Shown: positions 27,944 to 37,707, counted from the stretch's first letter. The stretch: DNA of 64,000 bases from Paenibacillus profundus (GCF_021369635.1 NZ_JAJNBZ010000002.1:1-64000), one strand, 5' to 3'. Numbers and translations are program-made. The notes: generated by a model not told the origin, from the sequence alone.

Positions 27944-28840
27944 ATGATCGAATCGACAGAGATGACAGCACTCGCGAAACTCGTCATTATTACAGGGATG
28001 TCCGGTGCAGGAAAGACAATAGCAGTTCAAAGTATGGAGGATCTTGGATTTTTCTGTGTGGACAATTTGCCTCCGGTTCTCATACCGAAGTTTGCAGAGC
28101 TTATTGAGCAATCCAAAGGGAAGATCGGGAAAGTAGCGCTCGTTATTGACTTGCGAGGGCGTGAATTTTTTACGGCCTTATCTGAATCCTTAAATTATAT
28201 CCGAGAGCACTATACGATTAATTGTGAAATTTTGTTCTTGGATGCGACCGACGCGGTATTAGTGCAGCGTTACAAGGAAAGCCGCCGTCGTCATCCACTC
28301 TATCCGAACGGGCTGCCGCTTGAGGGCATCAAGCAGGAGCGGAAGCTGCTGGAGGATTTGAAAGGATGGGCGACGCAGGTCGTTGATACGAGCAATCTGA
28401 AGCCGGCGCAGCTGAAAGAGCGAATCGTGTCCCGGTTCACGCATACGGATCAGAGCACGATGTCGGTGAATGTGACCTCATTCGGCTTCAAATACGGTGT
28501 TCCAATCGATGCGGACTTAATATTTGACGTACGCTTTTTGCCAAATCCGCACTATGTTGAACAGCTGCGTCCTCGAACGGGACAGGATATTGAAGTATAC
28601 GACTACGTCATGAAATGGCCGGAGACTCAGGCTTTTTTGACGAAGCTGCTCGATATGCTTAATTTCCTGCTGCCGCAGTACCGTAAGGAAGGGAAAAGTC
28701 AGGTCGTAATCGGTATCGGATGTACCGGTGGAAAGCATCGTTCCGTTGCCGTGGCAGAATATTTGGGTCGTATGATCGGCGCCAGCGACACGGAAGTCGT
28801 TCGTGTGAGTCACCGTGATGCCGAGCGGGATCGACATTAG
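27944..28840 (+). CDS. rapZ: RapZ-family nucleotide-binding protein (YvcJ)
   Basis: A 298-residue P-loop protein. [27 protein letters not shown] lies at residues ~19-45, DLRGREFF follows, and the C-terminal domain shows [16 protein letters not shown] and [18 protein letters not shown]. In E. coli the family controls GlmZ RNA decay; in Bacillus the homolog YvcJ binds and hydrolyses GTP and affects competence. It is the first of the tightly packed rapZ-yvcK-whiA genes. Confidence 0.95.
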   Translation: MIESTEMTALAKLVIITGMSGAGKTIAVQSMEDLGFFCVDNLPPVLIPKFAELIEQSKGKIGKVALVIDLRGREFFTALSESLNYIREHYTINCEILFLDATDAVLVQRYKESRRRHPLYPNGLPLEGIKQERKLLEDLKGWATQVVDTSNLKPAQLKERIVSRFTHTDQSTMSVNVTSFGFKYGVPIDADLIFDVRFLPNPHYVEQLRPRTGQDIEVYDYVMKWPETQAFLTKLLDMLNFLLPQYRKEGKSQVVIGIGCTGGKHRSVAVAEYLGRMIGASDTEVVRVSHRDAERDRH

Positions 28841-28851
28841 TGGAGGTCGCT

Positions 28852-29838
28852 ATGGCACGTAAAGGAGAAGAGCGTGAACTTCCGCGTATCGTGGTGATGG
28901 GTGGCGGAACAGGGCTGTCCGTCATGCTGCGCGGGCTCAAAGAGAAGCCGCTTGATATTACTGCCATCGTTACAGTGGCGGATGATGGGGGCAGCTCAGG
29001 CATTCTGCGCAGTGAATTACAGATGCCGCCTCCGGGGGATATTCGCAGCGTGTTGACGGCGCTGGCCGATGTCGAGCCCTCTCTGTCTGAAATGTTGAAG
29101 TATCGCTTCCAGAACGGTTCCGGTCTGGCTGGTCACAGCTTGGGGAACTTGATTCTTGCGGCAATGACCGATATTACCGGAGACTTTGTATCTGGAATAC
29201 GAGAATTAAGCCGTGTGTTGGCTGTCCGGGGACGTGTGCTTCCGGCGGCTGATCAGGCAGTGGTGCTGAAGGCAGAGATGGCCGATGGAACGATTATCGA
29301 AGGGGAATCGTCCATTCCGAAGGCAGGGCAACGAATTAACAGGGTGTTTCTTGAGCCTGAATATGTGGAGGCGCTGCCGGAGGCGGTAGCGGCGCTGGAA
29401 CAAGCGGATGCCATTCTAATGGGTCCAGGCAGCTTATACACCAGCATTATTCCAACTTTGCTCGTTCCGAAGCTGGCTCAGGCGGTACGGGAATCCGATG
29501 CGGTGAAAATATTTGTATGCAACGTGATGACTCAGCCGGGAGAAACCGATGATTACGCGGTGAGCGATCACTTGATGGCCGTACAGCAGCATGTCGGCAC
29601 TCAGATGTTCGACTATGTCATTGTCAACGACGGAGAAATACCGCCGCAAGTACAGGATCGTTATGCCGAACAAGGGGCAAAGGCGGTTCATTTGGACTTG
29701 GAGGAAGTGACGAATCGAGGCTATAAGGTCATTGCGGACTCGTTAGTATTATTCCGAACGTATTTGCGTCATGATGCGGATAAACTTAGCCATCATATAT
29801 ATCAGCTGGTGGAGAATTGGATGCTACGAAAGAGGTGA
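28852..29838 (+). CDS. yvcK: Gluconeogenesis factor / YvcK family protein
   Basis: A 328-residue CofD-like protein that binds UDP-sugars in Bacillus and supports cell shape and growth on gluconeogenic carbon. Motifs: VVMGGGTGLSVMLRGLKE, TVADDGGSSGILRSELQMPPPGDIRSVLTALA, GHSLGNLILAAM and AILMGPGSLYTSIIPTLLV. The RapZ stop is immediately before its ribosome binding site (GTGGAGG), so ATG 28852 fits better than the GTG at 28840. Confidence 0.95.
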   Translation: MARKGEERELPRIVVMGGGTGLSVMLRGLKEKPLDITAIVTVADDGGSSGILRSELQMPPPGDIRSVLTALADVEPSLSEMLKYRFQNGSGLAGHSLGNLILAAMTDITGDFVSGIRELSRVLAVRGRVLPAADQAVVLKAEMADGTIIEGESSIPKAGQRINRVFLEPEYVEALPEAVAALEQADAILMGPGSLYTSIIPTLLVPKLAQAVRESDAVKIFVCNVMTQPGETDDYAVSDHLMAVQQHVGTQMFDYVIVNDGEIPPQVQDRYAEQGAKAVHLDLEEVTNRGYKVIADSLVLFRTYLRHDADKLSHHIYQLVENWMLRKR

Positions 29839-29844
29839 GTGACG

Positions 29845-30777
29845 ATGTCTTTTGCGGCACAGACGAAAAAAGAATTAACAATGGTTGAATCCGAACCGTG
29901 CTGCGAAAAGGCGGAACTGTCAGCGCTTATGCGTATGAATGGTTCAGTACAGCTCTCCTCGAATCGCAAAATCATTTTGGATATTTCGACGGAAAATGCA
30001 GCGATTGCCCGCCGCATTTATACGTTGATTAAAAAGTATTTTCAGGTGCATACTGAACTTCTCGTTCGTAAAAAAATGCGCTTGAAGAAAAATAACGTCT
30101 ATATCGTGCGCATTCCGACGCGCGTGCAGGAGATACTCCATGAGCTGTACATCGTATCGGAAGGATTTCAGTTCACGGATGGTATAGAGAAACGGATAAT
30201 CGCGCACAATTGCTGTAAGCGGGCTTATTTGCGCGGAGCATTCATGGCAGGAGGTTCGGTGAACAATCCCGAAGGATCCTCCTATCATCTGGAGATTTCT
30301 TCGATGTATGAAGAGCACTGCAAGGCGCTTGTGGACTTGGCCAATGAATTCCATCTGAATGCGCGGTTCATTGAGCGGAAGAAGGGCTTCGTCCTGTACA
30401 TTAAAGAGGGCGAGAAGATCATCGAGTTCCTTAATATTATCGGTGCGCATCAAGCACTGTTCAAATTCGAGGATGTCCGGATTATGCGCGATATGCGCAA
30501 TTCCGTGAACCGCATTGTGAATTGTGAGACCGCAAACTTGAATAAGACAATAGGTGCTGCTGTAAGGCAGATTGATAATATCCGCTTGATTGAGAAGGAA
30601 TTGGGCTTAGAACAGCTCCCAGAGAAGCTGCGAGAAGTGGCTGAAGTGCGTCTGGCGCATCCGGATATCAACCTGACGGAAGTAGGAGAGCTTCTTAAAG
30701 GAAAGGTGAGCAAGTCAGGCGTCAACCATCGCCTGCGCAAAATCGATGAGCTGGCCGAGCGAATTCGCAACGGATAA
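29845..30777 (+). CDS. whiA: WhiA family DNA-binding regulator
   Basis: A 310-residue protein with a LAGLIDADG-like homing-endonuclease fold (about 10-210, including [29 protein letters not shown]) and a C-terminal helix-turn-helix (about 230-305: [39 protein letters not shown]). In Bacillus it affects cell division and lipid composition. AAAGAGGTGA overlaps the end of yvcK. Confidence 0.95.
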   Translation: MSFAAQTKKELTMVESEPCCEKAELSALMRMNGSVQLSSNRKIILDISTENAAIARRIYTLIKKYFQVHTELLVRKKMRLKKNNVYIVRIPTRVQEILHELYIVSEGFQFTDGIEKRIIAHNCCKRAYLRGAFMAGGSVNNPEGSSYHLEISSMYEEHCKALVDLANEFHLNARFIERKKGFVLYIKEGEKIIEFLNIIGAHQALFKFEDVRIMRDMRNSVNRIVNCETANLNKTIGAAVRQIDNIRLIEKELGLEQLPEKLREVAEVRLAHPDINLTEVGELLKGKVSKSGVNHRLRKIDELAERIRNG

Positions 30778-30915
30778 CGGTCTGGGAAACGAAGTGAAAC
30801 AACTTTATTCCTAGTTTAAAATCGTTTATAATGCTATAATGTGATAAAATGAAGCAAAGCGGCGTAAATTTGTGTTAAAGTAAACTATACATGAAATATA
30901 GGGGGTATGATTCGC

Positions 30916-31182
30916 ATGGCTCAACAACCAGTTGTCGTACGTTTGAAGACAGGATTGCACGCTAGACCTGCGGCCTTGTTCGTTCAAGAAGCGAATAAAT
31001 ATTCTTCGGATATCTTCGTTGAGAAAGAAGATAAGAAAGTGAATGCGAAGAGCATTATGGGGATCATGAGTCTCGCAATCAGCTCCGGTACGACCATTAC
31101 CATTACGGCCGACGGTGCGGACGCCGATCAGGCTGTAAGCGCTTTAGTCGTGCTCGTGAGCAAGGAAGAATTGGAGAACTAA
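30916..31182 (+). CDS. HPr-family phosphocarrier protein at the crh position, keeping His15
   Basis: An 88-residue HPr-fold protein. His15 in TGLHARPAALF and Ser46 in KKVNAKSIMG are both present. In Bacillus subtilis the gene after whiA is crh, whose product has Gln instead of His15 and therefore works only in catabolite repression. Here the Crh-like surroundings (PAALFVQEANK, KVNAKSIMG) combine with the PTS-competent histidine, so the protein may serve both phosphotransfer and CcpA signalling. HprK (8522) should phosphorylate Ser46. Start chosen at ATG 30916 because the GGGGG ribosome binding site is only one base from the ATG at 30907. Confidence 0.9.
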   Translation: MAQQPVVVRLKTGLHARPAALFVQEANKYSSDIFVEKEDKKVNAKSIMGIMSLAISSGTTITITADGADADQAVSALVVLVSKEELEN

Positions 31183-31245
31183 TCGTTACTAACGCGATTT
31201 GATTTACGTATGAATGATACGCAGCTGCTACCCACAGCTACCCAC

Positions 31246-31287
31246 AGAAGAGAAGAGCCTCAAGGCTCTTTCTTTTTTTTGTTTTTA
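31246..31287 (+). terminator. Terminator after the HPr/crh gene
   Basis: GAAGAGCC and GGCTCTTTC pair around TCAA and are followed by eight T. A small tandem 10-base duplication (GCTACCCACA twice) lies just before it. Confidence 0.88.
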
Positions 31288-31843
31288 AGGACTGTTTAAG
31301 TTCTGTGGAGCGAAAAATCAAAACGTAACTTTACCCATGCCGGAGAAGGCATGCCTGTTCCATTCATTGCCTTACTCTCCCCTTCATTCAGAATGGCAGC
31401 TGGCAGCCCTCGTCCCTTTCAAACGGGAATATGTAATGGCCCTTATGTCCATTCTCCCGTACAGTCAGGAGGGATAACGTCGAGGATAAGGCACGTGCCG
31501 TGTCCGTATACCATGGCATGAATCGGCCGATTAAGATGGAAGTCAATGAGAGTGGTAAATTGATCGTGCCATTTCCTGACGGGATGGGAGAATGAAACAA
31601 AGCGGAGGTTGATGCGGATCACCGTCAGTCTGAGCATGCCACTGCACGAACGGAACATTTCGTTAATGAGAAGAGTTAATGTTCTACCTATTTGACGGAA
31701 AGTATGCCTCAAGGCGATTTCTGGAGAGCGTTGGCAGGTGCGAAGAGAACTGTTGTTTTTCGAATAGTGAGGTGCGGACAGCGATCGAAGGCATCGAGGT
31801 GATGCCGGCGGGTGAACTGTTCTGGAAACCGCTGTAGAACATA
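31288..31843. other. ~550-base gene-free interval with a dispersed repeat
   Basis: No credible gene. 31345-31400 is a close relative of 8191-8245 (core CTTACTCTCCCCTTCATTCAGAA). A weak, inverted relative (TTCGAATAGTGAGGTGCGGACAGC region, ~31755-31790) may form the opposite end of a decayed element similar in size to the pair at 14752/15214. Confidence 0.4.
31345..31400 (+). repeat. Dispersed intergenic repeat, second copy
   Basis: Aligned by eye with 8191-8245: GAAGG-A-GCC-GTTC followed by TTGCC-ACTCTCCCCTT-ATTCAGAA--GCAGC, with only scattered changes. Neither copy lies in a gene. Confidence 0.6.
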
Positions 31844-31875
31844 ACAAGGACCTGGGGAATACCCAGGTCCTTGTT
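31844..31875. terminator. Strong 13-bp hairpin between convergent units
   Basis: ACAAGGACCTGGG pairs perfectly with CCCAGGTCCTTGT around GAATA. It lies just beyond the 3' end of the minus-strand gene at 31899. No long T tract follows on either strand, so it may act as a stabilising or bidirectional end rather than a classic terminator. Confidence 0.55.
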
Positions 31876-31898
31876 GCTGTTCAAGTTATGTGTATGAC

Positions 31899-32393
31899 TT
31901 ATTGATTGAATACATCGATTGAGCCTTTGACGTTTCCTTTGATGCGCAGACGGTACGTTTCCCCGGCCTTCACTTTATAGAAATAAAATGGCTCATTCTG
32001 CCAACCGACTTCGCCCGACTTCGTTTGCTGAAGGATCCAGCCGCTCCACGGAACATACATTTCCAAATGCATTTCATATGTGCTGTTGCTGCCCGTATTT
32101 TTCTCCGAGCTGGCATTCACATAAATGGTACTCCGGACGGAGTCGCTTGGAATCGTTATATCCTCTTTAATTTGATGGCTGGATGTCGTTGAAAATGAGG
32201 ACGACCATAAATATAAAGCGGGTCCGAGCGTCTGAAACGGTTTCTTGTAAATCGCGGAATAGCCGCTTTCGGGACCGTATATGCGGTCCAATTGTTCTTG
32301 ATTGGCCGACTTGGCAAAAAGAGAGGCAGGTGCCAGCATGCTGACGGCAAGCGCAACCAATAGAGTTTGTTTCACTTTGTTCTTAAACAACAA
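31899..32393 (-). CDS. Secreted protein of unknown function
   Basis: A 164-residue protein with a clear signal peptide (KQTLLVALAVSMLAPASLFAKS, cleavage near residue 27). The rest is rich in Ser, Thr and aromatic residues and looks like a small beta sandwich: alternating strands, with YLWSSSFSTTSS, TYEMHLEMYVPWSGWI and KAGETYRLRIKGNVKGSIDVF resembling a pre-peptidase C-terminal-like fold. No family is recognised with certainty. It starts at TTG, preceded by AGAGGAGGT with good spacing on the minus strand. It has its own 360-base AT-rich upstream region. Confidence 0.7.
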   Translation of the reverse strand: MLFKNKVKQTLLVALAVSMLAPASLFAKSANQEQLDRIYGPESGYSAIYKKPFQTLGPALYLWSSSFSTTSSHQIKEDITIPSDSVRSTIYVNASSEKNTGSNSTYEMHLEMYVPWSGWILQQTKSGEVGWQNEPFYFYKVKAGETYRLRIKGNVKGSIDVFNQ

Positions 32394-32758
32394 AAATTAC
32401 CTCCTCTATCAACAATTAGGATATGTTTGTGCCTATAACATACCACGACCTGCAAGCTAGAAATAGGTTAATCAAAGTAAAATATGAAAATTTATGTATT
32501 CTATTTCAAATATTTTATATCATTGACAGCGTATATCGCGCGAGTGTTTGAAGTTTGTGTTTTTCTGTGAAATGGTAATTAATTCTTGATAACTGTTGTG
32601 GAACATTGAATTAAAAAACGATGGCGTCTGGAAAATAAGATCATCGAAAATTCATTTCGATATTTCGTCGCAAGCTTTGCAACATAATTTCCCTTGGTAA
32701 CGTTTAGAAGACAAGAGGTTAGTCAATCTTAATTCTAAAAGATGCGGAGGGAATGGAT
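32394..32758. other. AT-rich divergent intergenic region
   Basis: This separates the minus-strand secreted protein from the plus-strand SIMPL gene and must carry both promoters. I see no gene, no strong hairpin and no repeat. Several AT-rich hexamers could serve as -10 boxes, but none has a convincing partner. Confidence 0.4.
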
Positions 32759-33529
32759 ATGGGTCAGGTTGGGGTGCAAATGACGTCTTGGCGTCGGACG
32801 GCGGCAGCTGTCGTGTTAGTTGGTGCGATGTTGGTGGGAGTGTCAGGGGCGATTGCGCCTAATCCAGTTCATGCGGCAGGGGAACAAGTGATGCTGAAGG
32901 ATACGATTAGTGTTTCGGGTACAGGTGAGATAGAAGTGACACCGGATGTGGCGTATGTGGATATCGCGGTGGAGACCCGTGCCAATACGGCTGCGGAAGC
33001 ACAGCAGAAGAATGCGGCTGCATTCGATAAGGTGAAGCAGGTGCTCACCCAAAAATACGGGGTGCAGGACAAAGATTTGAAAACAACCAATTTCTCTGTA
33101 GATCCGGTATACAAATACGCCGAGAATACGGAGCCTAAGGTTGTCGCTTATCAAGCGCAGCATGCGGTACGAGTGACTTATCGCGACCTTGCCCGCTTGG
33201 GCAGTCTGGTCGATGCCGCTACGAGTGCAGGGGCGAACCGCATCATGCAGATTAATTATGACACAGAGAAACGATCGGATTATGAGACTCAGGTGCTGGA
33301 GAAAGCGGTACAGCATGCGACGAAGAAAGCTCAAGCGTTAGCGAAAGCAGCCAATCGGGAAGCAGGCACGGCGATCACGATTGTCGAGTCCGGCGCAGAT
33401 TGGACTCCAGTGAGAATCATGTCGGAGCAGATGAAGGTAGCAGACAGCGCATCGAATAGCGTGTCGTCTCCGCAAGGGGGACTAGTGAAGCTGCGCGCGC
33501 AAGTGCAAGTACAATTTCAAATGAAATAA
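32759..33529 (+). CDS. Secreted SIMPL (DUF541) domain protein
   Basis: A 256-residue exported protein. The signal peptide spans residues ~10-40 (RRTAAAVVLVGAMLVGVSGAIA to VHAAGE). The SIMPL domain follows: ISVSGTGEIEVTPDVAYVDIAVET, then QKYGVQDKDLKTTNFSVDPVY, then AVRVTYRDLARLGSLVDAATSAGANRI and AVQHATKKAQALAKAANREAG. Members are surface or periplasmic proteins of poorly defined role, some tied to oxidative stress. ATG 32753 is directly against the GGAGGGA sequence, so ATG 32759 is preferred. Confidence 0.88.
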   Translation: MGQVGVQMTSWRRTAAAVVLVGAMLVGVSGAIAPNPVHAAGEQVMLKDTISVSGTGEIEVTPDVAYVDIAVETRANTAAEAQQKNAAAFDKVKQVLTQKYGVQDKDLKTTNFSVDPVYKYAENTEPKVVAYQAQHAVRVTYRDLARLGSLVDAATSAGANRIMQINYDTEKRSDYETQVLEKAVQHATKKAQALAKAANREAGTAITIVESGADWTPVRIMSEQMKVADSASNSVSSPQGGLVKLRAQVQVQFQMK

Positions 33530-33542
33530 TACGGAACGATGG

Positions 33543-33594
33543 CAGCCCCCAAGCGCAGATCAACAGAATGCGGTTTGGGGGTTGTTTTTTGATG
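33543..33594 (+). terminator. Terminator after the SIMPL gene
   Basis: GCCCCCAA pairs with TTGGGGGT across a ~20-base loop, followed by GTTTTTT. Confidence 0.78.
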
Positions 33595-33714
33595 TCATAA
33601 GCCCTAGAATGTGAAAGGGGATTCGGAAAATACCGATTTCCTTCAAATAAGTGGATTGCAGACCTTAACATGGTGGAAATACGTCAATCCCTTGAAGTTG
33701 GATGTATGTTTTTG

Positions 33715-33830
33715 TCGAAATTACGTAAAAATAGTTGTATCGTCAGAAAAAACGATGTATATTGGATATGCAAAAACGCCAACGTGATCTGGACGGAAAG
33801 CCATACCAATGGATATGGCTTTTTTTGCTT
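33715..33830 (+). promoter_or_regulatory. Structured leader with a terminator upstream of potA (possible attenuator)
   Basis: GTATCGT...ACGATGTA can form a first hairpin. GCAAAAACGCC-AACGTGATCTGGACGG follows. A terminator hairpin AGCCATACC/GGATATGGCT with seven T ends at 33827, only ~80 bases before potA. A terminator this close in front of an operon, and not behind any recognisable gene, suggests transcription attenuation. It does not match the riboswitch consensuses I know. A short orphan transcript is the alternative. Confidence 0.4.
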
Positions 33831-33909
33831 AATGGATAAGAACGTTACATTTCTCACAATACAGCATCGTTTCTACTTGATAGGCTGACGATATGAGGGG
33901 TTGATGCTA

Positions 33910-34875
33910 ATGATTGAACTGGTAAATGTGGAGAAGCATTTTGCCGGGCAACCCGTTGTGCATCCTTTGTCGCTTAAGATTGACGAAGGGGAATTTTTAA
34001 CGCTGCTCGGTCCGAGTGGTTGTGGTAAGACGACCATTTTACGCATGATTGCAGGATTTGAACAACCAACGACAGGCGAGATTCGGCTTGATGGAGAAAA
34101 TGTTACCGATTTACCTCCGAATAAGCGCAACTTGAATTTAGTCTTTCAACATTATGCACTGTTCCCGCATATGACTGTGGAGCAGAATATTCAGTTTGGC
34201 CTTAAAATGAAAAAAATCCCGCAAGCGGAGCAGCGTGAGCGGATTGCGGATGCGATTCGTCTAACCCAGCTTACACCACTGGCAAAGCGTTTTCCGCATC
34301 AGCTGTCAGGCGGACAGCAGCAACGTGTCGCGATTGCGCGTGCCATTGCGAACCATCCGAAGGTATTGCTGTTAGACGAGCCTCTCGGCGCATTGGATCT
34401 GCAGCTGCGCAAAAATTTGCAGGGCGAATTGAAACAACTGCAGCGCAATCTAGGGATTACCTTCGTCTATGTGACGCATGATCAAGAAGAAGCGATGATG
34501 ATGTCTGATCGTATCGTTATTATGAATAATGGACGCGTGGAACAAGTGGGTTCGCCTAAAGATATATACGAACGCCCGGAGACGTTGTTTGCAGCAACAT
34601 TCGTTGGGGAGAACAATGTTTTTCATGAAGAGCATATGTTTGCCGTTCGTCCGGAGAAGATTCGCGTTGCGGCTGAACCGGAGGATGCACGCAAATCTGG
34701 CATTATACAAGATATCGTCTATTTAGGGAACATTCATAAGCTGATCGTGCATCTTGCGCATGAGCAGACGAATGTGACCGTCGCCTTGGACTTCACGGAT
34801 GAACGGAAGTGGGAAATTGGACAGCGCGTCGGTGTGAACTGGAACGCTCAGGATGAGGTGATGATCGGCCCATGA
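33910..34875 (+). CDS. potA: Spermidine/putrescine ABC transporter ATPase
   Basis: A 321-residue ATPase: Walker [11 protein letters not shown]-loop [13 protein letters not shown], signature [16 protein letters not shown], Walker [18 protein letters not shown]-loop [11 protein letters not shown]-terminal TOBE-like domain follows. It is the first gene of a complete potABCD operon and overlaps potB by ATGA. In-frame TTG/ATG codons at 33901 and 33904 exist, but AGGGG spacing favours ATG 33910. Confidence 0.94.
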   Translation: MIELVNVEKHFAGQPVVHPLSLKIDEGEFLTLLGPSGCGKTTILRMIAGFEQPTTGEIRLDGENVTDLPPNKRNLNLVFQHYALFPHMTVEQNIQFGLKMKKIPQAEQRERIADAIRLTQLTPLAKRFPHQLSGGQQQRVAIARAIANHPKVLLLDEPLGALDLQLRKNLQGELKQLQRNLGITFVYVTHDQEEAMMMSDRIVIMNNGRVEQVGSPKDIYERPETLFAATFVGENNVFHEEHMFAVRPEKIRVAAEPEDARKSGIIQDIVYLGNIHKLIVHLAHEQTNVTVALDFTDERKWEIGQRVGVNWNAQDEVMIGP

Positions 34876-35723
34876 AACGCTCCTTCGGCATCATTGCGCC
34901 GGTCGTGTTGTGGTTAACGGTCTTTCTCGTCGTGCCGATGGTGGCCGTCATTGCCGTGTCCTTCATGCAACGCGACGAGTTGGGCAATGTCGTATATTCG
35001 TTTACGTTGGATAATTACGCTCGCTTTTTTGACCCGCTATACTTGGGCATTTATTGGGATACGTTGTGGCTGTCGGTCTTGACGACGGCAATCTGTTTAT
35101 TGCTAAGCTATCCGCTAGCCTATTATATTTCGAACGCAAGTCCGAATCGGCAGAAGCTGTGGCTTATTCTGATTACGGTTCCATTCTGGATTAACTTCCT
35201 CATTCGGACATACGCATGGGTGTTGCTGTTGCGCACGCAAGGCGTGGTGAATAATGCCTTAATCGATATTGGGCTTATACAGGAACCGCTTCAGATGCTC
35301 TATACGAAGGGAGCTGTTCTGCTCGGGATGGTCTACACGTTCATTCCGTACATGGTGCTGCCCATTTATGTCGCTCTGGAGCAGATGGACAATCGCTTGC
35401 TGGATGCGGCAAGTGACCTGGGAGCCACGCGATGGAAGTCGTTCTGGCATATTACGCTTCCACAGACGAAGTCGGGCATCATGACCGGGAGTGTGCTCGT
35501 GTTCATTACAACGGCAGGTATGTTCGTTGTCACCGATATTCTCGGCGGCGCTAAAGCGCAGATGCTCAGCAATATTATTCAGAACCAATTCCTCGGCGCG
35601 CGCGATTGGCCTTATGGATCTGCGCTGTCGGTCTTGTTCGTGCTGAGCTCGCTTATTATTATCGGGCTGTTCAATCGGGCTCTTCGCTCCAGTTATGAAG
35701 CATCGAAGGAGGCGAGAGTATGA
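34872..35723 (+). CDS. potB: Spermidine/putrescine ABC transporter permease PotB
   Basis: A 283-residue inner membrane permease with about six membrane helices. It has the EAA-type loop LLDAASDLGATRWKSFWHITLPQTKSGIM that docks onto the ATPase. N-terminal LWLTVFLVVPMVAVIAVSF and RTYAWVLLLRTQGVVN are typical of PotB. Translational coupling (ATGA) to both potA and potC. Confidence 0.94.
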   Translation: MKRSFGIIAPVVLWLTVFLVVPMVAVIAVSFMQRDELGNVVYSFTLDNYARFFDPLYLGIYWDTLWLSVLTTAICLLLSYPLAYYISNASPNRQKLWLILITVPFWINFLIRTYAWVLLLRTQGVVNNALIDIGLIQEPLQMLYTKGAVLLGMVYTFIPYMVLPIYVALEQMDNRLLDAASDLGATRWKSFWHITLPQTKSGIMTGSVLVFITTAGMFVVTDILGGAKAQMLSNIIQNQFLGARDWPYGSALSVLFVLSSLIIIGLFNRALRSSYEASKEARV

Positions 35724-36538
35724 AGGCTGCAGGCAAAGGGAAGCAGCATCCGCTGCTCGCGTTCCATTCGGCTTTGTTGATTCTGTTCATTTATGTGCCT
35801 GTCTTGATGATTGTCATCTATTCGTTCAACGACTCGCGCATCAATTCGAACTGGAGCGGATTCACATTGAAATGGTACGGTTCATTGTTCGATAACCGCC
35901 AAGTGATGGAAGCACTTGGGAACAGCTTAACAATTGCCGTCATTTCAACGGTTGTGTCGACCGTATTCGGTACGATGGCTGCACTTGCGCTTCGCCGTAT
36001 GGCAAGCCGCAAGAAGAAGGGCGTCATCGGGCTCCTATATTTGCCGATTATTGTGCCGGATATTATTATGGGGCTGTCGCTGCTCGTTCTGTTCAGCCAA
36101 TTTCAAGTCCCGCTTGGAAAGCTGACGGTCATTATCGCCCATATTACGTTCAGCATCTCGTATGTGTACGTTATCGTATCGTCGCGCTTGGCCAATATGG
36201 GCAAGCAGCTGGAGGAAGCGGCTTCCGACCTTGGCGCATCGCCGTGGCAGACGTTCCGCTTCGTGACGCTGCCGTCTATCTGGCCGGGTGTTCTGGCTGG
36301 TGCGATTATGGCCTTCACCTTGTCGATTGATGACTTTATGATCAGCTTCTTTGTCGCCGGACCGAATTCAACCACTTTGCCTATTTATATTTATGGCTTG
36401 GTCAAGCGGGGAATTTCACCGGAGATCAATGCGCTGTGCACGCTGATGATTATCGTCAGCGTTGCGCTCATCGTACTAGCGCAATGGCTGTTGAACCGCG
36501 GCAACGGAAACGAACGGAGTTCCATGTTGCCGTTCTAA
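35720..36538 (+). CDS. potC: Spermidine/putrescine ABC transporter permease PotC
   Basis: A 272-residue partner permease with about six helices. It shows the docking loop LEEAASDLGASPWQTFRFVTLPSIWPGVL and the PotC-type LSIDDFMISFFVAGPNSTTLPIYIYG. ATGA overlap with potB; 58 bases before potD. Confidence 0.94.
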   Translation: MKAAGKGKQHPLLAFHSALLILFIYVPVLMIVIYSFNDSRINSNWSGFTLKWYGSLFDNRQVMEALGNSLTIAVISTVVSTVFGTMAALALRRMASRKKKGVIGLLYLPIIVPDIIMGLSLLVLFSQFQVPLGKLTVIIAHITFSISYVYVIVSSRLANMGKQLEEAASDLGASPWQTFRFVTLPSIWPGVLAGAIMAFTLSIDDFMISFFVAGPNSTTLPIYIYGLVKRGISPEINALCTLMIIVSVALIVLAQWLLNRGNGNERSSMLPF

Positions 36539-36596
36539 TATATTTTTTCATGATGAAAATCTGCAGGAATATGCAGGATCAGAGAGGGGTAGTAAA

Positions 36597-37640
36597 TTGA
36601 ACAAAAAGAAATGGTTCGCGGTCGTATTGGCCGGGATGTTGGCACTTACCGCACTGGCAGGCTGCTCTTCGAAGCAAGAGACGCTCAATCTGTATAGCTG
36701 GGCGGACAACTTCGATATGGACATGATTAAGCAGTTCGAATCGGAGAATAACGTAAAAGTGAACTATGCCATTTTTGCCAACAACGAGGAACTGCTGGCG
36801 AAGCTGAAAGCCGGCGGGGCGAATTATGATTTAATCCAGCCTTCGGATTATATGGTGGCAAGCATGATTAAGCAGGATCTGCTTGAACCGCTTGATTTAA
36901 ATCAAATTCCGAATTTCCAATACGCAGCGGATCGTTTCAAGAACCCTGAATTTGATCCGGGCAACAAATATTCCATCACGTATACATGGGGCGTTACGGG
37001 GATCGCGTATAACAAAAAATACGTGAAAGAAACGCCTGCGAGCTGGTCCGATCTGTGGAAAGAAGAGTACAAAGGAAAAGTGCTGCTGCTGGATGACAAC
37101 CGTGAAATTATTGGCATGGCGCTGAAGAAAGCGGGCAAGTCGAACAGCTCGCAAGCAGAGGCGGACATCCATGCGGCGGCTGACGATTTGCGCAAGCTGG
37201 TGCCAAGCGTGCTGGCCTTCGACACCGACAACATTAAGCAGAAGATGATTGCGGAAGAGGGTTGGATCGGAACGGTATGGTCTGGCGACGCGGCGGTAAT
37301 CGCAGCAGAGAACCCGGATGTGGCGTATGTGGTGCCTGAAGAGGGCGGCACGATCTGGTCGGATAACTATGCGATCCCGAAGGGAACGAAAAATAAAGAG
37401 CTGGCGCAAAAGTTCATTAATTTCATGCTGGATCCGGAAAACAGCGCCAAGAACTACGAATCGATCGGCTACAGCAACCCGATCGTGAAGGCGAAGGAAT
37501 TCCATAGCAAGGAATACTTGGATAATCCAATGATCAACCTGTCGGAAGACGAGTTGAAACGGACGGAGTGGCTGATTGATGTGGGCAAGCATCTTCAATT
37601 GTACGACCGTCTCTGGACAGAACTGAAAAGCGGCCGGTAA
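36597..37640 (+). CDS. potD: Spermidine/putrescine-binding lipoprotein PotD
   Basis: A 347-residue substrate-binding protein of the PotD/PotF class. The lipobox is LAGC (Cys at about 22), so it is anchored outside the membrane after Lgt action. Body: LNLYSWADNFDMDMIKQFESENNVKVNYAIFANNEELLAKLKAG, then YDLIQPSDYMVASMIKQ, WGVTGIAYNKKYV, and WSDNYAIPKGTKN, the usual polyamine-binding scaffold with acidic and aromatic residues. It starts at TTG after GAGAGGGG. Confidence 0.93.
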   Translation: MNKKKWFAVVLAGMLALTALAGCSSKQETLNLYSWADNFDMDMIKQFESENNVKVNYAIFANNEELLAKLKAGGANYDLIQPSDYMVASMIKQDLLEPLDLNQIPNFQYAADRFKNPEFDPGNKYSITYTWGVTGIAYNKKYVKETPASWSDLWKEEYKGKVLLLDDNREIIGMALKKAGKSNSSQAEADIHAAADDLRKLVPSVLAFDTDNIKQKMIAEEGWIGTVWSGDAAVIAAENPDVAYVVPEEGGTIWSDNYAIPKGTKNKELAQKFINFMLDPENSAKNYESIGYSNPIVKAKEFHSKEYLDNPMINLSEDELKRTEWLIDVGKHLQLYDRLWTELKSGR

Positions 37641-37645
37641 TAGAG

Positions 37646-37706
37646 ATTCAAGAAGCTTGGTGGCGTAGACCCAAAGTCTGCGTTATCAAGCTTCTTTCTT
37701 TTTGTG
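37646..37706 (+). terminator. potABCD terminator
   Basis: AGAAGCTTG pairs with CAAGCTTCT and is followed by TTCTTTTTG. Confidence 0.85.
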
Positions 37707-37707
37707 A

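Noticed and set aside
30916-31182. Calling the gene crh
   Set aside because: Position fits, but His15 is present, so the defining feature of Crh is missing; described as HPr-family instead.
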